Shown one piece after another: positions 33,805 to 46,743 of a stretch of DNA of 64,000 nucleotides. Source of the DNA: Aphelocoma coerulescens (Eukaryota > Chordata > Aves > Passeriformes > Corvidae); assembly GCF_041296385.1 (NCBI RefSeq), contig NC_091019.1:8207264-8271263 (forward strand), written 5' to 3'. The notes under the pieces are model-generated. The model was not told the origin of the DNA. It worked only from the letters and a program-made list of their open reading frames with translations, and did not search any database. A program made the translations under genes and the position numbers. Position 1 is the stretch's first letter. Each line of letters opens with the position of its first letter.

Positions 33805-36800
33805 GTAACTCGCACCCATTGAACTGCATCAAAGGTCCTGGAGCTATGCACTTTCCTTCAAGCTCTATGTACCATCTCTCCACCTCTCGCGGATCCCAAA
33901 CCCCTTCCAAACATCCAGCAGCTGCTTCTGCACGCAGGGAACAAATGCTAGAACAAGGCGTTGGCCTTCATAGTCCCTCTAAAATCTGTAAACTAAGCAA
34001 AACATACCAGTGACCAGCATTTTCCTTCGCAAATATATATATAGAGCATCATCACATTCTGTCAAAGTGGGTAAGTTCACCCTTGCAGTGCAGCTTTTCC
34101 AGCCGCAGTTCGGACTGAGAGATGTGCCAGGAGAGAAAGCATTTGTTGACTTTCCTTCTTCTCTGGAACACTTGATACTCGCAGTGCAATCACTTCCACA
34201 CAACTTCGGTGTGCCCAGGTTCAAGCAGCTAGAGCTCACAGAGATGGGAAAGTCAGGGCAGAAGACGTTTCAAAAAAACGTTACAGCAGCATTAAAACTG
34301 TGCACAGCAGTCTGCAGCACTCTAGCTTACTTCTCTGACAGACATGCCATCCCATTGTGGGCTCTCACAGCTCGGTTGCAAGCTATCTTGGTTGCAAGCT
34401 ACTCTTCTGAAGAAAAGAACTATAAGAAAAAGCCAATGCTGGGCTGCGCCTTCCCCTTGCTTCACGTAAAGCCACCCCATGCTGCACTCTGCACTTCCCT
34501 TCTCCGCCCCATTGACCACTGTGTTTTCTGAATCTCGAAGCCTAAAGTTCAGCGATATTGTTTCAGCGGAGGGCTGGAAGAGGAATAGGTAGCAGCACAG
34601 CTAAAAGTAGCTGTCGCTGAGCTTTCTCCTTCCCAAAGCTAATGTGAATACGGCAGGTAGGCGAGTGGCAGCTACCCTCCTCTCTCAGCTTATATGCTGC
34701 ATGCACGAGCCCGGTGCTCTGCGCCGTCGTTCACCCTCTTAAGTACCCTTGTCGCGCTTTCATTCTGCCAGAGTCGAACAGTCGTCTACTTCTCGCACAG
34801 AGAGCACAGTGCCGGCAGCGCAACCCTCCAGGCGGCTGCTTCTGCCGAAAGACGCCTGGGCTATGCACTTTCCCTCTCAGTGCTAGGTAGATCTACATTC
34901 TGTCTGTGTTGTGCTCTGAATCTTAACGAAAACATTCTCAGCTAAGTCTCGCACACAGAAGAGTTTTAGGTCAACGAGCTTGCCCAAAGATTGCCCCCGT
35001 CCCTATACAAACTTATATTTACACCCCATTCCAGTGGTAATCCTCTTTCCTTTACAGCCTGCACAGCGCTGTCAGATCGCGGTGCTCTCCGCACCTGCCT
35101 TCTCACTCCCAAGTACCAGCGCGAACCTTACAGCCTTGCAGGCAGCGAAGACACCGGTAGGCATCTCGCACAGAAGAACGGGCCAGGACGCAAAGATGGT
35201 CTTCCTTTCTCCTCGTTGTCGCCCACATTGTGGTGATGTGTTGAAAGTCTTGGCCAGCGAAAGGCTAATCCAGCAAGTGCTTCTCTCTTGACGCATTTTG
35301 CTGAGCGAGAGCTACACGGATAGTTTAGAATCTGTGAAACAGCAAGACAATGATTGCACGTCGAGCTGAGCAAAAGCCGTGCACGGCACACCGTGGCTGC
35401 GTGCAGTGTTCATGCGGAAGAGCGGCAAAGCTCCAAGCCCTCGCTGGGCTTCCGTTCTGCCCGGAGCACAGGCGGCGAAGAACGAAGCAGCTGGGCACCG
35501 GCTTCATGTAGCCAGTGGAGCGAATTGCAAATGTCCAGCCGAGAGCTGCTTCACAAGCAGATTCAGCTGAGAACGCTCTGGCTGCTTCAGAAAGGAAGGC
35601 GCAGCCCTTGCACTCCAGCACACAACCGGGCCAGAAACAGGTCCTTCAACCTTCAGTGCTGCCGACTCCATGCAGCTTGAGCACACCCAGAAGGACGCGT
35701 CCAGAAAGAAGGCGTTCTTCGAGTACCCCCCTCCTCCAAGGAGCCTCGAAACTGAGCACAACACGCTGCGGCTCGGCAGCTTCCTTCTCAGCGAGACGTA
35801 CCGTCACATTTATGCACTCTCGCAGCTCCGTTGCCCACTTGCAGCAGCTGCTGCTACCGAAGCAAAAGGCTCCAGAAGTAAAAGCCACTGCTGGGCTGCA
35901 CGTTCCCTCTGCCTCACGTAAAGCAGCAGAAACTGGCCGCTGCACTCTGTCCTTCCATTCTCTGCCGCACCTGCCACTGTCATCTCTGCGTCTCCAAGCA
36001 TAAACCTGGGCACAAATGCTTTCCGGGGAAAGCTGGAAGAGAAATAGGTAGCAGCACAAGTAGCTGCAAGTGGAACTTCCTGGTTTCAACTGCTAACGTG
36101 AGTCCGCAAAGAAGCGAGTGACGGCCACGCTTCCCCTTGCAGCCTGTGCGATGCGCACAGCAGCTCGGGGCTCTGCCTTCATTCCTACGCTCTCCGTACC
36201 ACGGTCGCGCTTTCATTCTGCCGGAGTCGAAGCGTCGCCTACTTCTCGCACAAGAGCATTGTGCCCGCAGCGAAATGCTCCAGCCGACTGCTTCTGCCGG
36301 AACACGCCCTGGCCTATGCACTTTCCCTCGCAGCGACATACACCAGCACACTGGGTCTTTCTTGTCGTCCAAATGTAAAGGGAAAGGTTCTCCGCTCCGT
36401 CTGGCACAGAGAACAGTTTTAGGTCGACAAGCTCACCCAGAGCTCACCCTCGACGCGTGGAAACCCGCATTTGCACCCCATTCCAGCGGCAGCCCGTCCT
36501 TCCTTTACAGCCTGCACAGCGCCGTCAGATCGCGGTGCTCTCCGCACCTGCCTTCTCACTTCCAAGTACCAGCGCGAACCTTACAGCCTTGCAGGCAGCG
36601 AAGACGCGGCGAGGCGTCTCGCACAGAAGAACGGGCCAGGACGCAAAGATGGTCTTCCTTTCTCCTCCTCCTCCTCCTCCTTGCCCGAGTGGTGGTGCTG
36701 TGCTGAAAGTCTTGGCCGGCGAAAGGCTTATGCAGCAAGTGCTTCTCTCCTGACGCATTTCGCTGAGCGAGAGAGCTGCACGGACACTTTCGACTCTGGG

Positions 36801-37401
36801 AAACAGCAAGACAATGATTGCACGTCGAGCTGAGCAAAAGCCGTGCACGGCACACCGTGGCTGCGTGCAGTGTTCACGCGGAAGAGCGGCAAAGCTCCAA
36901 GCCCTCGCTGGGCTTCCGTTCTGCCCGGAGCACAGGCGGCGAAGAACGAAGCAGCTGGGCACCGGCTTCATGTAGCCAGTGGAGCGAATTGCAAATGTCC
37001 AGCCGAGAGCTGCTTCACAAGCAGATTCAGCTGAGAACGCTCTGGCTGCTTCAGAAAGGAAGGCGCAGCCCTTGCACTCCAGCACACAACCGGGCCAGAA
37101 ACAGGTCCTTCAACCTTCAGTGCTGCCGACTCCATGCAGCTTGAGCACACCCAGAAGGACGCGTCCAGAAAGAAGGCGTTCTTCGAGTACCCCCCTCCTC
37201 CAAGGAGCCTCGAAACTGAGCACAACACGCTGCGGCTCGGCAGCTTCCTTCTCAGCGAGACGTACCGTCACATTTATGCACTCTCGCAGCTCCGTTGCCC
37301 ACTTGCAGCAGCTGCTGCTACCGAAGCAAAAGGCTCCAGAAGTAAAAGCCACTGCTGGGCTGCACGTTCCCTCTGCCTCACGTAAAGCAGCAGAAACTGG
37401 C
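33805..37401. repeat. Satellite block, units 4 to 5
   Basis: Anchor strings at 33844, 34861 and 36314. The near-identical pair is 35336-35937 and 36800-37401. Confidence 0.8.
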
Positions 37402-37682
37402 TACTTGTGCTGCTACCTATTTCTCTTCCAGCTTTCCCCGGAAAGCATTTGTGCCCAGGTTTATGCTTGGAGACGCAGAGATGACAGTGGCAGGTGCGGC
37501 AGAGAATGGAAGGACAGAGTGCAGCGGCCAGTTTCTGCTGCTTTACGTGAGGCAGAGGGAACGTGCAGCCCAGCAGTGGCTTTTACTTCTGGAGCCTTTT
37601 GCTTCGGTAGCAGCAGCTGCTGCAAGTGGGCAACGGAGCTGCGAGAGTGCATAAATGTGACGGTACGTCTCGCTGAGAAGGA
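37246..37682. repeat. Perfect 156-bp inverted repeat, unit 5
   Basis: Arms 37246-37401 and 37527-37682, spacer 37402-37526. Confidence 0.93.
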
Positions 37683-40439
37683 TATAACATTCTTCGACTA
37701 CAGGGAGAGTCCATGGGGCTTTTCCCATGGGGTCTCTCAAACAGATGTAGGATGCAGCTCCCTTTTTATGCCAAGTTCCCGGCCCCAGCACCCTCTTCCT
37801 TTTCCCCACTGGCTGAGGTACTCAGGAGATACAGACTTCCCAAAGTGCCTACTCTATGCCCTCCTCTAATATGCACCCCCCTTTTGGTATTGAAAAGAAA
37901 GAAAAAGAAACTATTCCTAATTCTGTTAAGTGTTTGTTGCCTTGTTGTAGGTTCAGGAATTTAACAGGGCCTTGATTAATCAACAGTCTCTGTTGGTTAC
38001 CAACAGTTCTAGAGAACTAATAGTTTCTTCTGTTACTTCACTATCGATAAGTTCCTAGCCTTGTCTACAGGCAGATTCACATGGTCTGTTTGTAAAGACT
38101 CATTCGTCTCATTCCTTTTAATCCCTCCTCTTTTTATTTTGCCTCTTTTTTCTTTACAAACCTTAATTACCATTGATTTAATTTTTTCTTCTTGAGTCTT
38201 CTTGGATTTTGCTATTATTTGCAGTGACATCCTCATCTATCCTTTTGTAGACATTTCTGGATCAGGTAGGCATGGCTGCTACCGGCATCCCCTTGACCAC
38301 CTGCTGAAAGAGCTGCACTCAGCAAGGTGTCACACATGATAAAAAGATTAGAGTTGCTATAGCATGTAAGAGGAGAAATCATATTCATTTAGCCCATAGC
38401 TGGCCAGTTAACCATGAAAACATATCCCATTCCCATCCTTTCCACATTTGGACAGGTCCATGAGCTGACGTTATTTCCTTTGTTATTTTTTTGACCACTT
38501 TTCCGCTGTCATCTGCTTGCAAACAGCAGCTCGAGTCATTTAATTTCCCACAAACTCCTCCTTCTTCTGCTAACAGATAATCTAGTACCATCCAATGTTG
38601 AAATACCGCTTTCCTCGTTTAAGTGGGTTGGTCAGCAAGAAAGTCAAGAGCTGTGGCTGTTTGGTTGGTTATTATTTCCGAGACAGCTTGTAACCTAATT
38701 ATCCCATTCAAATGATAAATGGGTTCCCAGGCATCTGGGATTAATTCCTTAGGATTCCAAGTGGCTGGTCCATCCTGTTGTGGAACTGGTTCTGGTGGCC
38801 ATTCATCTTTTCCCCATTTTGGGGTGCTCCCTCCAGCCAGGGCTGCATCAGTTGACTGCTTTTCTCTAATTAAATCATCACAGATTTTGATTCCTAAGCG
38901 ATTTCCCTGAACTTGTGGCAACAAAAAGAACAACGGGCTAATATACCCCATACCCATACCATATCCCTGACCAGTTTGGAGGTAACCTGAGCTAAGCATG
39001 TTGGCCACAAATGCAATAATGTCCTTTCAAAGCCTGTGTTCCATTATCAAAGGGGCCTTTCTACCTTTTGTCATCAATTGGTGGGTCAAAATACAGCGGG
39101 ATTCCTGGGCCTAACGGTCCTCCAATAGTTGCTCCACCATAAGGGTCACAGTATTTGCGTTTCCAAGCTCCCAAATGGGGTTCCCATCTACATTTACGTC
39201 TGCAAGCTGTTTGGTTGGATTTGGAGCAGAACTCACTAAGAGGGTTTGAGTTCCAATCTGGTGTTGCCATTCCCACTGATAATCATGAGCAACATGTGTT
39301 CTACTTGTGGAATTTTCGTGGGGACATCTTAAAAATAGGTGGTCAAAAAAACCCCTTGTCCCTCCCCATTGCTTTACAGGCTTCCAAATATTTTTGGTAA
39401 GTGTGTTAAGAACACTTTACCCAGCTACCATTAGTGAGCTTAACAGGTATTTGATTGCATTTGTCTTGATATTTGGAACAATTGTAAGGAGGGCAACTGG
39501 GGGTCCAAGCCCAATTGTTTAAACCCAGAGGGGAAGTAAATTCATACATGTCTTTTCCTACATAGACCCCCTCTGTCCTATTTAGGCAATAAGTGCCTGT
39601 TGGAGAAGAATGAAGTGGCCGTGAACTTCCTTCTTTGGCCCCAAATCCCGTCCTAGTATGGACCCCACCATTTAGGTTCAGCTGGGCTAGCCAACCATGG
39701 CCACTCTTCAGATCCTCCTGGCCCTCCACAGAGCCAGCAATTGCTAAGGTTAAAAACTTTTGCTACTTCTTCTCCTAAGGCTGCAAATTGATTCTCTCAC
39801 ACCTGGCCTAAACTCAGCTGACCATATAAAAGTAGAATTATTAATGAAAATATTTTAATTGTGTGATCTAGTTAGCTAGTCTAATTTTCATGTTGTCTTC
39901 TGCACCACCTGTGGCAAATGAAGACACATAAAACCACTTAACCTAAAACAATGGCCGCAAGTATTAGCCCCCCAGTGAGGAGACAGAGGCATCCTACAAC
40001 ATTCTTCAACTACAGGGAGAGGCCATGGGGCTTTTCCTGTGCAGTCTCTCTCAAATGATTGTGGGACACTACTCCCATTTTATGCTAAGTTCCCAGCCAT
40101 AGCACCCTCTTCCTTTTCCCCTTTGGCTGAGGTACTCAGGAGGTAAAGACTTCCTGAATTGCCTACTCTATGCCCCCATGTAATATGCACCCCCCTTTTG
40201 GTATAGAAAAGGAGGAAGAAGAAACTATTCCTAATTCTATTAAGCCTTTGTTGCCTTGCTCTAGGTTCAGGAATTTAACAGGGCCTTGGCTGAGCAACAG
40301 TCTCTGTTGATTAGTAACAGTTTCTAAAACTAATACTTTCTTCTATTACTTCCCTATCTGTTACTGCTCTATGCTAGCCTTGTCTAAGAGTGGATTCACA
40401 CAGTCTGTTTGTAAAGACACATCCATCTTACTGCTTTCA
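37683..40439 (-). mobile_element. Decayed ERV, unit 5
   Basis: 3' LTR 37683-38120, 5' LTR about 39995-40439. The C-to-G variant at 40433 falls within the last bases of the 5' LTR and is shared with unit 6. Confidence 0.83.
38322..39757 (-). pseudogene. env: Retroviral env pseudogene, unit 5
   Basis: Surface fragments at 39729-39406 and 39276-39061, transmembrane fragments at 39008-38619 and 38591-38385, with unit 1 breaks. Confidence 0.83.
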
Positions 40440-40647
40440 CTCCCACACCTTCTTGGAGGTGGGACGGCTCCCCCCGGCACAGCACCTGGAAAAAAACCCC
40501 CGTATATGCACACACACACCTGCACTTACCCTGCACTCTGCTGCACACCCCCCCCCCCCCCCCCCACTAACCCCCGCCTCCATATCCCTACCATGCCACT
40601 CTCAGCTGCCCTGCCCCCACCGTCCCAGCGGGCTGGCAGCACCCACT

Positions 40648-41808
40648 CCTCACATGCTTCCCCATGCCTTGCATTTCCTTCCTGCCCCCTCTGTAGCCTT
40701 CCCTCTACCTGCCTTTTCTCCATTGCCTTGCATTGACTTGCTCACCCATCCCCCACCTGACTTCCTTTCACAGTCATCTAGGTCTGGCCTTACCTTTTCT
40801 TTTCCTTCTAGGACCCTCATTGCCTTGCCTCACCTCGCCAAGCCACCACTTGCCTTGCCTTGCCCTTGAACCCCTTGCCTTCCATTACCTTGCTCACCCC
40901 TCCCCCACCTGGAATTCAAGACCCCTTTTCAATGACATTTCTGGGCCTTGCCCTGCCCTTTCTGCTCCTCCTAGGAATCTCAAGGCTCTCAAGTATCTCC
41001 GGTGTTTCAGGATCACATGAGAGGAAGACCAGGCAAGGACACATGTTGCCACACTCATCTATACGGGCAGCCTTTGTCTGGGACCAATCTTTGCATGTCT
41101 TGAATCTTGGAAGGGCAATTCACATTTTGCCCTTGAGCTCCGGGACCAGAAGGAGAGTTCTTTTGCATACAAAGGAAAGCAGGTAGCTCAAGTCTCTTAG
41201 GTGCAGATTAGAGATGACTCACACAGGATCAAGGCCACACAGAGCAGTTGGGCCTAGCCACTTTTGTGTACCAGAAGTCCTTGAATGTACTTCTCACCTG
41301 CCTTGCCTCGCCTTGCCTTGGCAACGCAACAGTTTCCTTGCCTTGCCCTGCTAGCCCTCCGTAGCCTTGCATTCCCTTGCATGCCCATGCCACACCCTTG
41401 ACCTGCCTACTGCTTTCCTCCAGGGCCTTGGCTTGCCGAGCCCTTCTTGTTTCTGCCTGGCCTACCCATCAGTGGACTTTCCTTCCTCCTAGAGGCAAGC
41501 CTTGCCTCTAACTTCTGGGCCTTCTCTTGCCTACCACTCCATTTATTTCCCCCTCACTGCTCTGGCCTTGCCTACCTCTTGCTTGACTTGCCTGCAATTG
41601 CCTGCACTTGGTTTGCAGTGCCTTGCCTGCATGGAAGGCAAGGTAAAGAGTGGTAGGCAGGGCAAAGCCAGCAAGTTGTAGGTAGTGCGAGACGTAGGCA
41701 AAGGAAGCAAAGCAAGGGTAGCTTAGGAAAAACTAGGCAAGGCACTGAAGGCAAGGCAAGGCCAAGGGACTTGCAGTGCCTTTCCTTGGGAAGGTAAGGA
41801 CATAGAGC
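40648..41808. repeat. CCTTG-rich block with polarity flip, unit 5
   Basis: Switch point near 41633. Adjoining C-tract of 18 bases. Confidence 0.73.
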
Positions 41809-42865
41809 CAGTGTTGGTGGAGCAGATGTTAAGGTACCATGGGGAGGAATAGCCCAGTGAGATATTTCTCTCCTGGCCCCTTCTGTGTAGGGGCAATTGT
41901 TGGACATATTCAATACTAGAGGTGTATCAGTCCCTGGATATGTTGTATTTTGGAGGAGGGGATGCTGTTTCTTTGGAGATAGGCTTGTACTTGCTCTCTT
42001 TGGCAAGGAAAGCAGGTTTGGATGCGCTCATGAGGTGCTCTTAGGGATTTTAAAGGCTTTTCCCAACAGACAGTTCTCTGGGTTAGAGCTGTTGAGCTTT
42101 CAGCAGGAATGCAAAGGCCAAGCTTGTGACCCTTTTTTCCTGGTGCCTTTAGTGTGTGAGCAGTCCCTGGTGCTGTTGTCTTTGGATCCTGACTCTGGGA
42201 GAGGGAAGGCTTAGGATGGTACCTAGAGCTGAGAAGGAAAGTGCTGAGGGCAGCGTGTGCGCTGCTAGTTTGAGGGGTGCAGTTGAAGTTGTAGGCAGCA
42301 AGAGCTTTCTCAGCTGGCACTGTTGTGAGCTCTGTTTTTGCCAGATGGTTTCAAGTTGGTAGGTGGACTCTGCCAGAGAGAAAAGATTTGTTTGGGCAAA
42401 GAGGTTTGTCTGGCTCTTGGAGTGTGGTGCAAAAAAGAGTCTGCTCTTGGAAGGGGAAGATTCAGGAAAACTTTTTGTTCTGACACCGTTGATTTGAGTG
42501 CAGGGACGTTTCTAACTTGCCTCTGCCCTTGGGGTGGTTTTGAGCAGCGAAAGCTGCGTTTCCTTCTTTGGCAAGTCGTCAGTGCCATCGTGTGGTTGTT
42601 GCGATGAGTGCTGACAGTGCCCAGGAAAAAGCCAAGTGCTTCATTGGCACGGCCCCAGTCGTGTGGGAGCAGTTGGTGGAAGAACTCCGCTGTGCAGTCT
42701 GCCTCTTGGAGACGTAAAAGAATGTGTTCCTATGCATAGCGGGGAAGCAAGAGGAATCTTTTCATTGTTGGCTGTGCAGTTTCTAAGCGGCAAAAGTAAA
42801 GGCAGTTCCAGCATGGCCTCTTTCTTTCAGAACCTTTTCTGTGCCATCATGAAAATGCTCAACAT

Positions 42866-45800
42866 GTAACTCGCACCCATTGAACTGCATCAAAGGTCCT
42901 GGAGCTATGCACTTTCCTTCAAGCTCTATGTACCATCTCTCCACCTCTCGCGGATCCCAAACCCCTTCCAAACATCCAGCAGCTGCTTCTGCACGCAGGG
43001 AACAAATGCTAGAACAAGGCGTTGGCCTTCATAGTCCCTCTAAAATCTGTAAACTAAGCAAAACATACCAGTGACCAGCATTTTCCTTCGCAAATATATA
43101 TATAGAGCATCATCACATTCTGTCAAAGTGGGTAAGTTCACCCTTGCAGTGCAGCTTTTCCAGCCGCAGTTCGGACTGAGAGATGTGCCAGGAGAGAAAG
43201 CATTTGTTGACTTTCCTTCTTCTCTGGAACACTTGATACTCGCAGTGCAATCACTTCCACACAACTTCGGTGTGCCCAGGTTCAAGCAGCTAGAGCTCAC
43301 AGAGATGGGAAAGTCAGGGCAGAAGACGTTTCAAAAAAACGTTACAGCAGCATTAAAACTGTGCACAGCAGTCTGCAGCACTCTAGCTTACTTCTCTGAC
43401 AGACATGCCATCCCATTGTGGGCTCTCACAGCTCGGTTGCAAGCTATCTTGGTTGCAAGCTACTCTTCTGAAGAAAAGAACTATAAGAAAAAGCCAATGC
43501 TGGGCTGCGCCTTCCCCTTGCTTCACGTAAAGCCACCCCATGCTGCACTCTGCACTTCCCTTCTCCGCCCCATTGACCACTGTGTTTTCTGAATCTCGAA
43601 GCCTAAAGTTCAGCGATATTGTTTCAGCGGAGGGCTGGAAGAGGAATAGGTAGCAGCACAGCTAAAAGTAGCTGTCGCTGAGCTTTCTCCTTCCCAAAGC
43701 TAATGTGAATACGGCAGGTAGGCGAGTGGCAGCTACCCTCCTCTCTCAGCTTATATGCTGCATGCACGAGCCCGGTGCTCTGCGCCGTCGTTCACCCTCT
43801 TAAGTACCCTTGTCGCGCTTTCATTCTGCCAGAGTCGAACAGTCGTCTACTTCTCGCACAGAGAGCACAGTGCCGGCAGCGCAACCCTCCAGGCGGCTGC
43901 TTCTGCCGAAAGACGCCTGGGCTATGCACTTTCCCTCTCAGTGCTAGGTAGATCTACATTCTGTCTGTGTTGTGCTCTGAATCTTAACGAAAACATTCTC
44001 AGCTAAGTCTCGCACACAGAAGAGTTTTAGGTCAACGAGCTTGCCCAAAGATTGCCCCCGTCCCTATACAAACTTATATTTACACCCCATTCCAGTGGTA
44101 ATCCTCTTTCCTTTACAGCCTGCACAGCGCTGTCAGATCGCGGTGCTCTCCGCACCTGCCTTCTCACTCCCAAGTACCAGCGCGAACCTTACAGCCTTGC
44201 AGGCAGCGAAGACACCGGTAGGCATCTCGCACAGAAGAACGGGCCAGGACGCAAAGATGGTCTTCCTTTCTCCTCGTTGTCGCCCACATTGTGGTGATGT
44301 GTTGAAAGTCTTGGCCAGCGAAAGGCTAATCCAGCAAGTGCTTCTCTCTTGACGCATTTTGCTGAGCGAGAGCTACACGGATAGTTTAGAATCTGTGAAA
44401 CAGCAAGACAATGATTGCACGTCGAGCTGAGCAAAAGCCGTGCACGGCACACCGTGGCTGCGTGCAGTGTTCATGCGGAAGAGCGGCAAAGCTCCAAGCC
44501 CTCGCTGGGCTTCCGTTCTGCCCGGAGCACAGGCGGCGAAGAACGAAGCAGCTGGGCACCGGCTTCATGTAGCCAGTGGAGCGAATTGCAAATGTCCAGC
44601 CGAGAGCTGCTTCACAAGCAGATTCAGCTGAGAACGCTCTGGCTGCTTCAGAAAGGAAGGCGCAGCCCTTGCACTCCAGCACACAACCGGGCCAGAAACA
44701 GGTCCTTCAACCTTCAGTGCTGCCGACTCCATGCAGCTTGAGCACACCCAGAAGGACGCGTCCAGAAAGAAGGCGTTCTTCGAGTACCCCCCTCCTCCAA
44801 GGAGCCTCGAAACTGAGCACAACACGCTGCGGCTCGGCAGCTTCCTTCTCAGCGAGACGTACCGTCACATTTATGCACTCTCGCAGCTCCGTTGCCCACT
44901 TGCAGCAGCTGCTGCTACCGAAGCAAAAGGCTCCAGAAGTAAAAGCCACTGCTGGGCTGCACGTTCCCTCTGCCTCACGTAAAGCAGCAGAAACTGGCCG
45001 CTGCACTCTGTCCTTCCATTCTCTGCCGCACCTGCCACTGTCATCTCTGCGTCTCCAAGCATAAACCTGGGCACAAATGCTTTCCGGGGAAAGCTGGAAG
45101 AGAAATAGGTAGCAGCACAAGTAGCTGCAAGTGGAACTTCCTGGTTTCAACTGCTAACGTGAGTCCGCAAAGAAGCGAGTGACGGCCACGCTTCCCCTTG
45201 CAGCCTGTGCGATGCGCACAGCAGCTCGGGGCTCTGCCTTCATTCCTACGCTCTCCGTACCACGGTCGCGCTTTCATTCTGCCGGAGTCGAAGCGTCGCC
45301 TACTTCTCGCACAAGAGCATTGTGCCCGCAGCGAAATGCTCCAGCCGACTGCTTCTGCCGGAACACGCCCTGGCCTATGCACTTTCCCTCGCAGCGACAT
45401 ACACCAGCACACTGGGTCTTTCTTGTCGTCCAAATGTAAAGGGAAAGGTTCTCCGCTCCGTCTGGCACAGAGAACAGTTTTAGGTCGACAAGCTCACCCA
45501 GAGCTCACCCTCGACGCGTGGAAACCCGCATTTGCACCCCATTCCAGCGGCAGCCCGTCCTTCCTTTACAGCCTGCACAGCGCCGTCAGATCGCGGTGCT
45601 CTCCGCACCTGCCTTCTCACTTCCAAGTACCAGCGCGAACCTTACAGCCTTGCAGGCAGCGAAGACGCGGCGAGGCGTCTCGCACAGAAGAACGGGCCAG
45701 GACGCAAAGATGGTCTTCCTTTCTCCTCCTCCTCCTCCTCCTTGCCCGAGTGGTGGTGCTGTGCTGAAAGTCTTGGCCGGCGAAAGGCTTATGCAGCAAG

Positions 45801-46462
45801 TGCTTCTCTCCTGACGCATTTCGCTGAGCGAGAGAGCTGCACGGACACTTTCGACTCTGGGAAACAGCAAGACAATGATTGCACGTCGAGCTGAGCAAAA
45901 GCCGTGCACGGCACACCGTGGCTGCGTGCAGTGTTCACGCGGAAGAGCGGCAAAGCTCCAAGCCCTCGCTGGGCTTCCGTTCTGCCCGGAGCACAGGCGG
46001 CGAAGAACGAAGCAGCTGGGCACCGGCTTCATGTAGCCAGTGGAGCGAATTGCAAATGTCCAGCCGAGAGCTGCTTCACAAGCAGATTCAGCTGAGAACG
46101 CTCTGGCTGCTTCAGAAAGGAAGGCGCAGCCCTTGCACTCCAGCACACAACCGGGCCAGAAACAGGTCCTTCAACCTTCAGTGCTGCCGACTCCATGCAG
46201 CTTGAGCACACCCAGAAGGACGCGTCCAGAAAGAAGGCGTTCTTCGAGTACCCCCCTCCTCCAAGGAGCCTCGAAACTGAGCACAACACGCTGCGGCTCG
46301 GCAGCTTCCTTCTCAGCGAGACGTACCGTCACATTTATGCACTCTCGCAGCTCCGTTGCCCACTTGCAGCAGCTGCTGCTACCGAAGCAAAAGGCTCCAG
46401 AAGTAAAAGCCACTGCTGGGCTGCACGTTCCCTCTGCCTCACGTAAAGCAGCAGAAACTGGC
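42866..46462. repeat. Satellite block, units 5 to 6
   Basis: Anchor strings at 42905, 43922 and 45375. The near-identical pair is 44397-44998 and 45861-46462. Confidence 0.8.
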
Positions 46463-46743
46463 TACTTGTGCTGCTACCTATTTCTCTTCCAGCTTTCCCC
46501 GGAAAGCATTTGTGCCCAGGTTTATGCTTGGAGACGCAGAGATGACAGTGGCAGGTGCGGCAGAGAATGGAAGGACAGAGTGCAGCGGCCAGTTTCTGCT
46601 GCTTTACGTGAGGCAGAGGGAACGTGCAGCCCAGCAGTGGCTTTTACTTCTGGAGCCTTTTGCTTCGGTAGCAGCAGCTGCTGCAAGTGGGCAACGGAGC
46701 TGCGAGAGTGCATAAATGTGACGGTACGTCTCGCTGAGAAGGA
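46307..46743. repeat. Perfect 156-bp inverted repeat, unit 6
   Basis: Arms 46307-46462 and 46588-46743, spacer 46463-46587. Confidence 0.93.

Larger units (their letters stand above)
27187..36247. repeat. Macrosatellite unit 4
   Basis: Length 9061, C-tract of 18 bases (31487-31504). I found no private substitution; it matches the majority sequence. Confidence 0.97.
36248..45308. repeat. Macrosatellite unit 5
   Basis: Length 9061, C-tract of 18 bases. It carries C-to-G at 40433, just outside the middle of the 5' LTR-like segment's outer end, and shares this change only with unit 6. Confidence 0.97.
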